Assembly (NCBI RefSeq): GCF_003480915.1
Contig: NZ_QUKD01000004.1
Coordinates: 339,230-403,229 of the forward strand
DNA: 64,000 nucleotides
From: Parabacteroides sp. TM07-1AC
GTDB taxonomy: Bacteria > Bacteroidota > Bacteroidia > Bacteroidales > Tannerellaceae
Reading direction: 5' to 3'
A program made the position numbers and the translations under genes. Below are positions 45,988-54,809 of this stretch, piece by piece (within the stretch, counting starts at the first letter, position 1; each line of letters begins with the position of its first letter). Below the pieces are notes generated by a model. That model made no database searches. It was not told where the DNA came from and saw nothing but the letters and a program-made list of their open reading frames with translations.

Positions 45988-48375
45988 ATGAATCAAGGTA
46001 AAATGGATACAGCTCAATATAAGTTATTGTTGGATGCGGCACAGGTTGGTTGGTGGGAGATTGACTTTGAAAAGAAATGTTACATCTGTTCCGATTATTT
46101 GGTGAGTCTGTTGGATTTGGATGGTAAGACAATTCCGGCAGAAGATTTTCTAGGTCTGATCCGTGAGGATTACAGGGCGAGGATAGCCAATGAGTTTGCT
46201 TATTTCAAGGAAGTGGGCATTTATGAGCAGACATTTCCGATCGAGACCTGTTACGGCACAAAGTTTGTCCGGACAAAAATATGTAAACGAGAGGTCGATG
46301 CTGATGGGAATATTTATGTGTTGGGCATCCTGCAGTTAGTACCTTTTTGTGAAGTGGATGGGAATAAACCGGCTGTGGATAATCAGGTGGACAGCCTGCT
46401 TCGCCATCTGAATACGATATCCCGTGCTCTGCATTCTTTCATCCAGACAAACGACTTGTTGACCTCTATCCAGTTGGTCCTGACGGAGATCCTGTTTTCT
46501 ATCGATACGAGAGGACGTGCCTGTATAATGGAGTATAGTGATGACAAACAAACGATCAGTTGTACGTATGAGGTTTGCAGTGATGGCGTTTTTGCTGTCC
46601 GTTCATCCTTGCAGAATATTCCGGTTTCTACCTTGTCCTGGTCGACCCGCCGGATACGGAATCTTTATCCGGTGATGATCAATAATCTGGATGAACTGCC
46701 GGAAGAAGCCGCCGAAGAGAAAAAGTATCTGAAGCGGAGAGGTGTTCTTTCTTTTATTCTGATTCCTCTGATCATTAAGAAAAAAGCATGGGGTTATATC
46801 GGTATCGATATCGTCGATAAGTATCGTATGTGGAATCTGGAAGATTATCAGTGGCTTTCTTCCATAGCCAATATCATCAGTATCATTACAAAGATGGCAC
46901 GTATCAATGAAGCCCTCGACCGTGGTGAAAAGTTGTTGCGCAATATTTATACGAACATACCGGTCGGAATCGAACTGTATGACAAGGATGGTTTCCTGGT
47001 AGATATCAATAATAAGGATGTGGAGATATTTGGTTTGGCTTCCAAGAGAGATGTGTTGGGGATCAATATTTTTGATAATCCGGTTATCCCGGAAGATATA
47101 CTAGATAAAATGCGGAAGAAGAAACCGGTTTCATTCCGTCTGAGTTATGATTTTACTAGAGTTAGTTCCAACGGTTATTTTTCGACAAACAAAGGAGGGG
47201 CTATTGATTTGATAACGAAGGTCAGCATGCTTTATGACAATAAAGGGGAGCTGATAAACTATCTTTTTATTAATCTGGATAATACTGATAAGACAATTGC
47301 TTACAACCGTATTGAAGAGTTTGAATATTTCTTTACCCTGGTTAGCCGCTATGCGAAAGTCGGCTATGCCAAATTCGACCTGCTGACTCGTGAAGGGTTT
47401 GCAATCAGCCAATGGTATCAGAATCTGGGTGAAAAGGATGGGACGCCTCTGACTGAGATTATAGGTACTTATAAAAGCGTACATCCGGAAGACCGGGCTG
47501 TGATGCTGGAGTTTTTCGATAAGGTGGAGCGGAGAGAAGCGACCAGTATCCGCAAGGAATTGCGTATCAAACATGAAGACGGCTGGAAATGGATACGTGT
47601 GAATGTGATGTGTACTTCGCAAGAGAAAGAACAGGACAAGATCGAGATGATCTGCGTGAATTATGATATCACAGAACTGAAGGAAACAGAACAGCAGCGG
47701 GAAAAGGCGGAAGAACTGGACCGGTTGAAATCAGCTTTCCTGGCGAATATGAGCCATGAGATACGGACTCCGTTAAACGCGATTGTCGGTTTCTCGACCT
47801 TGTTGGTCGATGCGGAAGACAGGGAAGAACAATTGCAGTTCGTCGAAATAATCCAAAAGAACAATGAGCTTCTATTACAGTTGATTTCCGATGTGCTGGA
47901 CCTGGCGAAGATAGAAGCGAACACGATTGAGTTCAAGCCTATGGATATCGAGTTGAAAGGATTCCTGGATGATTTGGTGAAATCCATGAAAATTAAAATT
48001 CACGGTGATGTGGAACTTCGTTGTCGGCCGGGTTTGGAGCCTTGTGTCTTCCGGTTCGATCATGTACGGCTGAGCCAGCTCTTTTCTAATTTTGTCAATA
48101 ATGCGATCAAGCATACCGCAGAAGGTTCCATCACGCTGGCTTATGAACTTCGTCCGGATGAAATCGAGTTTTCGGTAACGGATACGGGTGAGGGAATGAG
48201 TGAAGAGGTCCAGTTGCATGTTTTCGACCGTTTCTATAAAGGAAATGACTTCAAACAGGGAACGGGCTTGGGACTTTCTATCTGTAAGAGTATCGTAGAA
48301 CAACAAAAAGGAAAGATCGGAGTAAGCTCAGAAATCGGCAAAGGTTCGCGTTTTTGGTTTATCTTACCCCGATAA
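45988..48375 (+). CDS. PAS/GAF-containing sensor histidine kinase
   Basis: About 795 residues, with no membrane helix, so probably a cytoplasmic sensor. An N-terminal PAS-like region (YKLLLDAAQVGWWEIDFEK) is followed by a GAF-like domain (~150-300), PAS domains (LRNIYTNIPVGIELYDKDGF, and SRYAKVGYAKFDLL), then HisKA (FLANMSHEIRTPLNAIVGFS, His ~590) and HATPase_c (NNAIKHT, TDTGEGMSEE, GTGLGLSICKS). An upstream ATG at 45952 gives 12 more residues; either start is possible. No receiver domain or partner regulator is adjacent, so the signal and target are unknown. Confidence 0.92.
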   Translation: MNQGKMDTAQYKLLLDAAQVGWWEIDFEKKCYICSDYLVSLLDLDGKTIPAEDFLGLIREDYRARIANEFAYFKEVGIYEQTFPIETCYGTKFVRTKICKREVDADGNIYVLGILQLVPFCEVDGNKPAVDNQVDSLLRHLNTISRALHSFIQTNDLLTSIQLVLTEILFSIDTRGRACIMEYSDDKQTISCTYEVCSDGVFAVRSSLQNIPVSTLSWSTRRIRNLYPVMINNLDELPEEAAEEKKYLKRRGVLSFILIPLIIKKKAWGYIGIDIVDKYRMWNLEDYQWLSSIANIISIITKMARINEALDRGEKLLRNIYTNIPVGIELYDKDGFLVDINNKDVEIFGLASKRDVLGINIFDNPVIPEDILDKMRKKKPVSFRLSYDFTRVSSNGYFSTNKGGAIDLITKVSMLYDNKGELINYLFINLDNTDKTIAYNRIEEFEYFFTLVSRYAKVGYAKFDLLTREGFAISQWYQNLGEKDGTPLTEIIGTYKSVHPEDRAVMLEFFDKVERREATSIRKELRIKHEDGWKWIRVNVMCTSQEKEQDKIEMICVNYDITELKETEQQREKAEELDRLKSAFLANMSHEIRTPLNAIVGFSTLLVDAEDREEQLQFVEIIQKNNELLLQLISDVLDLAKIEANTIEFKPMDIELKGFLDDLVKSMKIKIHGDVELRCRPGLEPCVFRFDHVRLSQLFSNFVNNAIKHTAEGSITLAYELRPDEIEFSVTDTGEGMSEEVQLHVFDRFYKGNDFKQGTGLGLSICKSIVEQQKGKIGVSSEIGKGSRFWFILPR

Positions 48376-48447
48376 TCTTTTGAAAACAACTATCATACTA
48401 TCATTTATTATAAAATCAACGAATAATTCGATATCTTCGTGATTGTT

Positions 48448-49500
48448 ATGGTAACTGATAAACTACTTATCACTACTGATTCTGGTATCAGAGTTGAAGC
48501 AACAGCTCCGATCATAATTTCTGCCAGTCGGTCGACAGACATTCCTGCTTTTTATGCCAGGTGGTTCTTTAATCGTTTGGATAAAGGATATTGTGTGTGG
48601 TATAATCCGTTTAACCGACAGAAAATGTATGTATCGTTTGGGCGGTGTAAAGTCATTGTGTTTTGGACAAAGAATCCGAAACCGATATTGCCTTATCTGA
48701 AAGAACTGGATAAACGTGGCATTCATTATTATTTTCAAGTGACATTGAATGATTATGTGAATGAAGGTCTTGAACCGAATGTACCAAGTGTGGAACAACG
48801 AATAGACACTTTTCGGCAATTGTCTGATCAAATCGGTCACGAGCGAATGATATGGCGATTCGATCCGTTGATTATCATGCCGACTATTACACCACGCATG
48901 TTACTTAGCCGGATATGGAAAATTGGAAATCGTTTGAAAGGATATACTGACAAACTCGTATTCAGTTTTGTGGATGTAAAGGCATACCATAAGGTGCAGA
49001 ACAACCTGGTAAAGGAAACGAATTGTTTTACGAAAGAGGGTGTGGAAACAGCAGAGATGAATGCGATGCAACGTCAAGAGGTTGTAGAGGGTTTGGTAAA
49101 GTTGAGAGAAGTCTGGGCTTCTGAAGGTTGGCATGTTACGCTTGCTACTTGTGCTGAGGATATTGATCTTGTTGTTTATGGTATTGAACACAATCGTTGC
49201 ATTGACGGTGAACTGATGGAGCGTGTCTTTGGGGATGATTACGAATTGGTTTATTATCTTCGGACAGGTAAATTTCCAGAACCTGATCTGTTTGGTTTTT
49301 TACCAGCTATTCCTGACAAACAAAAGAATTTGAAAGATAAAGGACAACGAAAGATTTGCGGTTGTATGGTGAGTAAAGACATCGGAATGTATAATACTTG
49401 CCACCATTTTTGCGTATATTGCTATGCTAATACAAACAGAGAGTGCGTGAAAAGGAATATGACACGGTATTCAGATGATAGTGAAAGTCTGATAGAATGA
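48448..49500 (+). CDS. DUF1848 family protein, C-terminal CxxxCxxC motif
   Basis: About 350 residues. The core IIISASRSTDIPAFYARWFF and the segment KVIVFWTKNPKPILPYLKEL are typical of DUF1848. The C-terminal part has KICGCMVSKDIGMYNTC and CHHFCVYCYAN, a CxxxCxxC motif like that of radical SAM iron-sulphur enzymes, but placed at the end instead of near the N terminus. No biochemical role is settled. A GTG at 48439 would extend it by 3 residues; it overlaps a TATCTTCG -7-like box, so I prefer the ATG at 48448. Codon use is A/T-rich relative to the flanking genes. Confidence 0.8.
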   Translation: MVTDKLLITTDSGIRVEATAPIIISASRSTDIPAFYARWFFNRLDKGYCVWYNPFNRQKMYVSFGRCKVIVFWTKNPKPILPYLKELDKRGIHYYFQVTLNDYVNEGLEPNVPSVEQRIDTFRQLSDQIGHERMIWRFDPLIIMPTITPRMLLSRIWKIGNRLKGYTDKLVFSFVDVKAYHKVQNNLVKETNCFTKEGVETAEMNAMQRQEVVEGLVKLREVWASEGWHVTLATCAEDIDLVVYGIEHNRCIDGELMERVFGDDYELVYYLRTGKFPEPDLFGFLPAIPDKQKNLKDKGQRKICGCMVSKDIGMYNTCHHFCVYCYANTNRECVKRNMTRYSDDSESLIE

Positions 49501-49530
49501 AAAACCTTTTGTTAGTTCTGCATATATAAG

Positions 49531-49565
49531 AAAAAAGCTATGGGTTAAAGAACCATAGCTTTTTT
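49531..49565. terminator. Bidirectional terminator between DUF1848 and upp
   Basis: AAAAAAGCTATGG pairs with CCATAGCTTTTTT around GGTTAAAGAA. The two genes converge and both ends have the T run needed. Confidence 0.85.
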
Positions 49566-49574
49566 ATATCTCAA

Positions 49575-50228
49575 TTATTCCTTTTCCCCGTAAGCCAGAT
49601 CACCGGCATCACCTAATCCGGGGATGATGTATGAATGATCATCCAGTTCATCGTCGAGTGCGGCGATCCAGATTGTTGTCTTGTCGTCCGGCATTTTTCG
49701 TTGCAGGTATTCGATAGCCTGTTTGCTGGCGATGATGGAGGCTACGTGGATGTGAGACGGATGACCTTTGGTCAGTAACGCTTCGTAGGCGAGTTCCATC
49801 GAACTTCCGGTTGCAAGCATCGGATCGGTAATGATCAAAGTTTTTTCGGTCAGTCTTGGAGAGGCTATATATTCGATGTGGATGTCGAAATTCAAGCGGT
49901 CTTTGTATTTGCGGTAAGCAGAGACAAAGGCGTTTTCTGCATAATCGAGATAACTCAAAAAGCCCTGATGATAAGGCAGTCCTGCACGTAAGATAGTGCT
50001 GATCACGATCCGGTCGTCGGGTGTGTCCATCGGCGCGATGCCCAGTGGTGTCTGAATTTCTTTCCGGCTGTAAGCAAAATCTTTGCTGATCTCGTAAGCC
50101 ATGATTTCACCGATACGTTCGATGTTTCTGCGGAAACGGAGGCTGTCTTTTTGGATATTTACATCTCTGAGTTCGGATACGAACCTGTTCAGGACGGAGT
50201 TTGATTCCCCAAGATTAACTATTTTCAT
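49575..50228 (-). CDS. upp: Uracil phosphoribosyltransferase
   Basis: A 217-residue pyrimidine-salvage enzyme making UMP from uracil and PRPP. Signatures are RRNIERIGEIMAYEIS, STILRAGLPYHQGFLSYLD, the PRPP loop TLIITDPMLATGSSM, and the C-terminal uracil-contact segment YIIPGLGDAGDLAYG. Length is usual. Cytosolic, single gene, read toward a shared terminator with DUF1848. Confidence 0.93.
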   Translation of the reverse strand: MKIVNLGESNSVLNRFVSELRDVNIQKDSLRFRRNIERIGEIMAYEISKDFAYSRKEIQTPLGIAPMDTPDDRIVISTILRAGLPYHQGFLSYLDYAENAFVSAYRKYKDRLNFDIHIEYIASPRLTEKTLIITDPMLATGSSMELAYEALLTKGHPSHIHVASIIASKQAIEYLQRKMPDDKTTIWIAALDDELDDHSYIIPGLGDAGDLAYGEKE

Positions 50229-50568
50229 TTGTATTCAATTGTGTTATGCAGACTAATTTTTTCGGAGCCGAAATTATATATAATTAGAGCACCACACAAA
50301 TGTTTCTCTGTAAAATTCTAAATTAGGGACAAAAGTTTCATATTCCGAAACAGGGAGGGTTGTCCGGATTCTGAAATTGCGATAATTGAGTTGGGGGCAT
50401 GCTGTGGGTTGTTTAATTAGAACCGGAGCGTTCTGTTATTCGTAAAAAATACCTCATTTTACTAAGAATCTGTGTGTACTTTTGCAGATATGATCAGATA
50501 AAAGAAAAGGAGGTATAAAAAACTTCCTTCCTGCAGAGGCAAGAAGGAAGTTATAGAAAAAAATCATA
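50229..50568. other. 340-bp gene-free stretch between upp and HU
   Basis: No credible ORF or RNA gene was found. It contains the 5' leader of upp (minus strand), a small TTCGGAGCCGAA hairpin near 50258-50269, an isolated TACTTTTG box on the plus strand at 50477-50484 with nothing clear downstream, and the HU terminator at 50521-50552. Confidence 0.5.
50521..50552 (-). terminator. Terminator of the HU gene
   Basis: AACTTCCTTC pairs with GAAGGAAGTT; on the minus strand it is followed by six T residues. It lies 17 bp past the HU stop codon. Confidence 0.75.
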
Positions 50569-50859
50569 TTATTTTTTCTCTCCAGTACCGTTCATAGCTT
50601 CCAGCAAGAATTTACCGGGTTTGAACTTTACCGTTGTTCTGGCTGGAATTTGTACCGGAGTACCAGTTTTTGGATTACGAGCCAGGCGACTTGTTTGAGG
50701 TCTAGGTATTAAAGTACCAAAACCAATAAGAGTGATTTCCTCTTTCTGTGACATTTTTTCGGTTACGATCTCGATGTAAGCATCTAATACTTTTTTTGCT
50801 TTCTGTTTTTGTAACCCTGCCTTATCTGCTAAGGCTTCGATAAGTTCTGCTTTGTTCAT
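50569..50859 (-). CDS. HU-family DNA-binding protein
   Basis: A 96-residue nucleoid protein that bends DNA as a dimer. It has the helical N terminus NKAELIEALADKAGLQKQKA, the central strand region LIGFGTLIPRPQTSRLARNP and KTGTPVQIPARTTVKFKPGK, with the DNA-intercalating beta-arms. Typical HU length. It may be one of several HU paralogues in Bacteroidetes. It has its own -7 box (50891-50898) and a terminator (50521-50552). Confidence 0.94.
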   Translation of the reverse strand: MNKAELIEALADKAGLQKQKAKKVLDAYIEIVTEKMSQKEEITLIGFGTLIPRPQTSRLARNPKTGTPVQIPARTTVKFKPGKFLLEAMNGTGEKK

Positions 50860-50890
50860 GAGTGTTTCTTTTTAATGATTATATACATTG

Positions 50891-50898
50891 CAAATGTA
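50891..50898 (-). promoter_or_regulatory. -7 box of the HU gene
   Basis: TACATTTG on the minus strand is an exact TAnnTTTG match, 32 bp before the ATG at 50859. Confidence 0.5.
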
Positions 50899-51090
50899 AG
50901 CCATTGCTTTTTTTATATGGTGTCTTTTTCCAACTAAGCAAATTGGCTTTCATTTCTTATTAAACAATAGCTCCGGGCTTTTGTTACGATTTGAGAAACA
51001 AAAAACGTTAATTCACACCCGGTTGCGGTAATCGAAACAAACGCTATGAAAATGTATGAGTAGAAACAGTAAAATAACACGCTAATAATT

Positions 51091-52050
51091 ATGAAAGATG
51101 CATTGAATAACGGGCTTATAAAAGCCATGAGAGAACATCTCCCGGAGGAGACGAATCTGGCCAATTATATTATGGATGTCATATCCATAGGAAAAGAGGC
51201 TGTCTATCGCCGGTTGCGCGGAGAAGTTCCGTTTACTTTTTTTGAAGTATCATTGTTGTCTCAGAGCCTGGGTATCTCGCTGGATCAGATCGTGGGAACC
51301 AACCGGGCGGAAGGAGCCGTTTTTAATCTGAACGTTTCCAATACCATGAGCCAGATGGATAATTACCATGATATTCTCAAACGGTACCAGAAGCAATTTG
51401 CCTTCCTCAAGGACGATCCGAAATCAGTCCTCAGCACGGCGTGCAACATTGTGCCGTTTACTTTATATTCGCCTTTTGAGCGTTTGACGAAATTCCGTCT
51501 CTGCCGCTGGATGCATCAGAACAACGGGATGAAGATAACAGCGAGCATGTCTGATATAGTGGTGCCTGAGAAGGTGCTGGAGTCACAGCGCCGGTTGATG
51601 CAGGAAGTCCGTCAGGTACCGTCGTCCTATACAATATTAGATAGCAACATTTTCCAGTCGCTGGTCAGGGAGATCAAATACTTTGCCGGGTTGAATATGC
51701 TGACCGACGACGATATCGACGTGATGAAGCAGGAACTTCACCGTTTGCTGGACGAAATGGAACAGATCGCGGCGCGGGGAGAATATCCGAACGGCAACAA
51801 AGCATATATGTATCTGTCGAATATCAATTTCGAAGCGACTTACACGTTCCTGGAGAAAGGAAGTTTCCAGTTGTGCATGTTCCGCCTGTATGCAATCAAC
51901 TATATGGATTCGCAGCATCCGGAAGTATGCCGTGCCCAGAAAGAATGGATCCAGTCGTTGAAGCGTTATTCCACTTTGATCTCGCAGAGCGGAGAGATAC
52001 AGCGAATGATCTTTTTTACGAAACAGCGTGAAATTGTCGATACCCTGTGA
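51091..52050 (+). CDS. Helix-turn-helix regulator of unknown family
   Basis: A 319-residue protein. The N terminus (residues ~20-70) reads as an XRE-like helix-turn-helix: LANYIMDVISIGKEAVYRRL, then RGEVPFTFFEVSLLSQSLG and ISLDQIVG. The remaining ~240 residues are helical and unrecognised, with aromatic-rich segments (TYTFLEKGSFQLCMFRLYAI) that may bind a ligand. It has no neighbour that would suggest its targets. It lies between HU (divergent) and murB, followed by AATTGAA heptads. A regulatory role is likely but not shown. Confidence 0.7.
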   Translation: MKDALNNGLIKAMREHLPEETNLANYIMDVISIGKEAVYRRLRGEVPFTFFEVSLLSQSLGISLDQIVGTNRAEGAVFNLNVSNTMSQMDNYHDILKRYQKQFAFLKDDPKSVLSTACNIVPFTLYSPFERLTKFRLCRWMHQNNGMKITASMSDIVVPEKVLESQRRLMQEVRQVPSSYTILDSNIFQSLVREIKYFAGLNMLTDDDIDVMKQELHRLLDEMEQIAARGEYPNGNKAYMYLSNINFEATYTFLEKGSFQLCMFRLYAINYMDSQHPEVCRAQKEWIQSLKRYSTLISQSGEIQRMIFFTKQREIVDTL

Positions 52051-52136
52051 TAATTGAAAATGGAAAATTGAAAATGACCGATTAAGAGTTTGATGGAAAT
52101 AATTTTCAATTTTCAATTCTCCATTTTCAATTTTCT
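52050..52136. repeat. AATTGAA heptad repeats forming a hairpin
   Basis: Two arms of AATTGAAAATGG-type heptads (about 52051-52076 and 52103-52133) pair with each other across a ~30-bp centre, between the HTH gene and murB. Same heptad family as at 27107-27222. Confidence 0.65.
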
Positions 52137-52171
52137 GGCTACTTTTGTCCTGCAATAAATAAACAGATATT

Positions 52172-53185
52172 ATGAGGATAGAAGAAAATTACTCCCTGGA
52201 GAAGCATAATACATTTCATCTGCCGGTGAAAACACGGTGGTTCATGGAATATACGAACGAAGAAGAATTAGGACGGATCTTACGGGACGAGTATTTTCAG
52301 GAATGTTTGTCATTACATATCGGATGCGGAAGCAATCTGTTATTTATAAATGACTTTAACGGTATCATTCTACACTCTGACATCAAAGGTATCAGCGTGG
52401 AGAAGGAAACCGACGAGCATATCTGGCTGCGTGTCGGAGCCGCTGAGAAGTGGGACGACGTTGTTGCGCATGCCGTTGCCAACGGCTGGGGAGGGATCGA
52501 GAACCTGTCTCTGATCCCCGGTGAGGCAGGTGCTGCCGCTATCCAGAATATCGGAGCCTACGGAGCGGAGATAAAAGATGTGATAGAAAGTGTCGAAACA
52601 TACAACCAGCTGACTTTCGAGAAACGGATTTTCACGAACGAAGAATGCCAGTACGGTTACCGCTCCAGCTATTTCAAAAACGAACATAACGATCCGTACA
52701 TTGTTACATATATATTATTGCGGTTGGATAAGAAACCTGTTTTCTCCATAAATTACGGAAACCTGAAGGAGGCGTTGTCTGCTTATCCGGAGGTTACTTT
52801 GGATGCTGTTCGCCAGGCGGTGATCACGATCCGTGAGGAGAAGCTGCCCGATCCGGAAAAGCTGGGAAATGCCGGCAGTTTCTTTATGAATCCGGTTATT
52901 CCGTCGGCTCAGTTCGACAAGCTGAAGGAGCAGTATCCGGCAATACCTTCTTATCCGGCAGGCGAGGGAAAAGTGAAAGTGCCCGCCGGCTGGCTGATCG
53001 AGCAATGCGGTTTCAAAGGAAAGTCGCATGGGCAGGTCGGAGTATACGAAAAGCAGGCGTTGGTCCTCGTCAATCTGGGAGAGGCGAAGGGGCACGAGAT
53101 CGCTTTGGTGGCTGAAAGTATCCGTACCGCTGTAAAAGATCGTTTTGGCATCGAGATAATGCCTGAGGTTAAATATGTAGGATAA
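52172..53185 (+). CDS. murB: UDP-N-acetylenolpyruvoylglucosamine reductase
   Basis: A 337-residue FAD enzyme that completes UDP-N-acetylmuramate for peptidoglycan. The signatures are SLEKHNTFHLPVKTRWFMEY at the front, LHIGCGSNLLF and LSLIPGEAGAAAIQNIGAYG for FAD binding, and GNAGSFFMNPVI (catalytic Ser). The extended domain with a Tyr loop (ECQYGYRSSYFK) marks type I MurB. Its stop shares a base with the start of the PhnP-like gene (53185), so the two are cotranscribed. Confidence 0.95.
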   Translation: MRIEENYSLEKHNTFHLPVKTRWFMEYTNEEELGRILRDEYFQECLSLHIGCGSNLLFINDFNGIILHSDIKGISVEKETDEHIWLRVGAAEKWDDVVAHAVANGWGGIENLSLIPGEAGAAAIQNIGAYGAEIKDVIESVETYNQLTFEKRIFTNEECQYGYRSSYFKNEHNDPYIVTYILLRLDKKPVFSINYGNLKEALSAYPEVTLDAVRQAVITIREEKLPDPEKLGNAGSFFMNPVIPSAQFDKLKEQYPAIPSYPAGEGKVKVPAGWLIEQCGFKGKSHGQVGVYEKQALVLVNLGEAKGHEIALVAESIRTAVKDRFGIEIMPEVKYVG

Positions 53186-53940
53186 TGAAAATTACATTTT
53201 TGGGAACGGGGACTTCGACCGGAGTTCCCGAAATAGGTTGTCAGTGTGAAGTATGTACAAGCAAAGACCCCCGCGACTGGCGTTTGCGCACATCGGTATT
53301 AGTAGAAACAGAGGGCAAACGTATTTTGTTGGACTGCGGACCGGATTTCCGCTGGCAGATGATACAAAGCAAAACGTATCAGCTGGATGCAGTTCTGATC
53401 TCGCACGAGCATTATGACCATGTCGGAGGGCTGGACGACCTGCGTCCCTTTACCCGCGACAAGAGTGTGGATATCTACGCGGAGGAGAATGTGGCTGAAG
53501 CGATCCGTACCCGCATTCCTTATGTCTTCCGCGAACATAAATATCCCGGTGTTCCGAAGCTGGAACTTCACGATATAGATAATACACCTTTCGTTGCCGC
53601 CGGTTTGCCGATCGTGCCGGTCCGCGTGATGCACGGGCGCTTGCCTATCCTGGGGTATCGGATTGGGAATATGGCCTATCTGACTGATCTGAAGTCGCTG
53701 CCGGAGGAAGAGTTTGCCAAGTTACAGGGATTGGATGTGCTTATCCTGACCGCTCTCCGGAAAGGGGAACATCCGGCACATGAGAGCCTGGATGAGGCGC
53801 TTGCCTTGATCGAACGCTTGCATCCGAAAGAAGCTTTCCTTATCCATATGAGTCACCGGATCGGATTGCATGCCGAGGTGGAAAAGATGCTGCCTGAGCA
53901 TGTTCATCTGGCGTATGACGGGTTGGTGCATCCCGTGTAA
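53185..53940 (+). CDS. PhnP-like metallo-beta-lactamase-fold phosphodiesterase
   Basis: A 251-residue cytosolic hydrolase. It has the dimetal motif SHEHYDHVGGLDDLRPF (HxHxDH), an early GTGTSTGVPEIGCQCEVC (C-x-C-x2-C cysteine cluster), LLDCGPDFRWQM and a late HMSHRIG with the final His positions. This matches PhnP/lipoyltransferase-associated cyclic phosphodiesterases and the RNase Z relatives. The natural substrate is not known outside phosphonate operons, and none is present here. It overlaps murB by one base and the opposite-strand gene at 53904 by 37 bp. Confidence 0.85.
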   Translation: MKITFLGTGTSTGVPEIGCQCEVCTSKDPRDWRLRTSVLVETEGKRILLDCGPDFRWQMIQSKTYQLDAVLISHEHYDHVGGLDDLRPFTRDKSVDIYAEENVAEAIRTRIPYVFREHKYPGVPKLELHDIDNTPFVAAGLPIVPVRVMHGRLPILGYRIGNMAYLTDLKSLPEEEFAKLQGLDVLILTALRKGEHPAHESLDEALALIERLHPKEAFLIHMSHRIGLHAEVEKMLPEHVHLAYDGLVHPV

Positions 53941-54806
53941 AAGAACTTTCCGTCTTCTTCGTAGATTTGGTTGGAGATATGTAGCTGGGGGAAATGTTGT
54001 TCCAGCCTGAGGGATAAAGTATCGGCTATCGTACGGAAAAGTGTGTCAGCAGGTTCGAGATAAGGCAGGCTGCTGAAATAACAGATATTTCCTTCGCTTT
54101 CGAACAAGTCGGCTGCCAGCCATCTGTCACTGACCCTCCACAAGGTCGAATCGTTGCTTTTTACGTATAAATCCAACAATTTCGACTGGATCATCAGGTT
54201 GAGCGGAGCGTTGTTGTCGAGTGTTTTGCGGAGCTGCATCTGTTCTTTCGACAGACTGTTCTGCTGTTTCCTTTGTATGGATGCCACTTCTTCCAGCAAC
54301 TTCTTGCTGTAACTTGCCACCCAAATGCCGTTGTACTGGTAATATCCGAAGAATCTGTTCCCCGCATCCGGGCAATAGGTGAATGTAATTCCCCCTTTGG
54401 ACTGTTGCTGGGGAGCGAACGATTTGAAGAAGTGCTTCTGCACATTCTCCTCGATTTGCCGGACGATGCTGTTGTCCGCTTTAGCGTACATGACAACCCC
54501 TTGCGGGTGAAACGAGAAATGCAGCGAAGCTATCTCCGGATTCTTCCGGATAATGTTCAGGTATATATCCGGTATTTCGGAGGCGAACGCCTCGTAAACA
54601 AACTCTTTCGTCAGTATGACTTTGGCGAAGACGGCAGGGCGATTGACAGCGAGTATAGCTTCCGAAGCCGGGGCAGTCAATGTGTACAGGTCGGTTTGTG
54701 CCAGCTCCTTACTCTTTTTCATGTCGCCGAAAAAGTAGTAGACTGCTGACAGGGTAGCGAGAGCAGTTAAGAGGATGATCACTATTTCCCGCCTGTATAT
54801 TCTCAT
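53904..54806 (-). CDS. Hypothetical 300-residue membrane-anchored protein
   Basis: Not recognised. One N-terminal membrane helix (IVIILLTALATLSAVYYFF, residues ~8-26) anchors an extracytoplasmic domain of mixed alpha/beta type. That domain has a repeated hydrophobic pattern (AVFAKVILTKEFVYEAFASE, SLHFSFHPQGVVMYAKAD, WVASYSKKLLEEVAS). It is the last gene of a tight series crcB-nth-this gene (gaps of 4 and 3 bp) and its 3' end overlaps the PhnP-like gene by 37 bp on the opposite strand. Function unknown. Confidence 0.8.
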   Translation of the reverse strand: MRIYRREIVIILLTALATLSAVYYFFGDMKKSKELAQTDLYTLTAPASEAILAVNRPAVFAKVILTKEFVYEAFASEIPDIYLNIIRKNPEIASLHFSFHPQGVVMYAKADNSIVRQIEENVQKHFFKSFAPQQQSKGGITFTYCPDAGNRFFGYYQYNGIWVASYSKKLLEEVASIQRKQQNSLSKEQMQLRKTLDNNAPLNLMIQSKLLDLYVKSNDSTLWRVSDRWLAADLFESEGNICYFSSLPYLEPADTLFRTIADTLSLRLEQHFPQLHISNQIYEEDGKFFYTGCTNPSYAR

Positions 54807-54809
54807 GTG

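Noticed and set aside
50477..50552. A small RNA between upp and HU on the plus strand
   Set aside because: A TACTTTTG box is present, but the following hairpin has no T run on this strand and belongs to the HU terminator.
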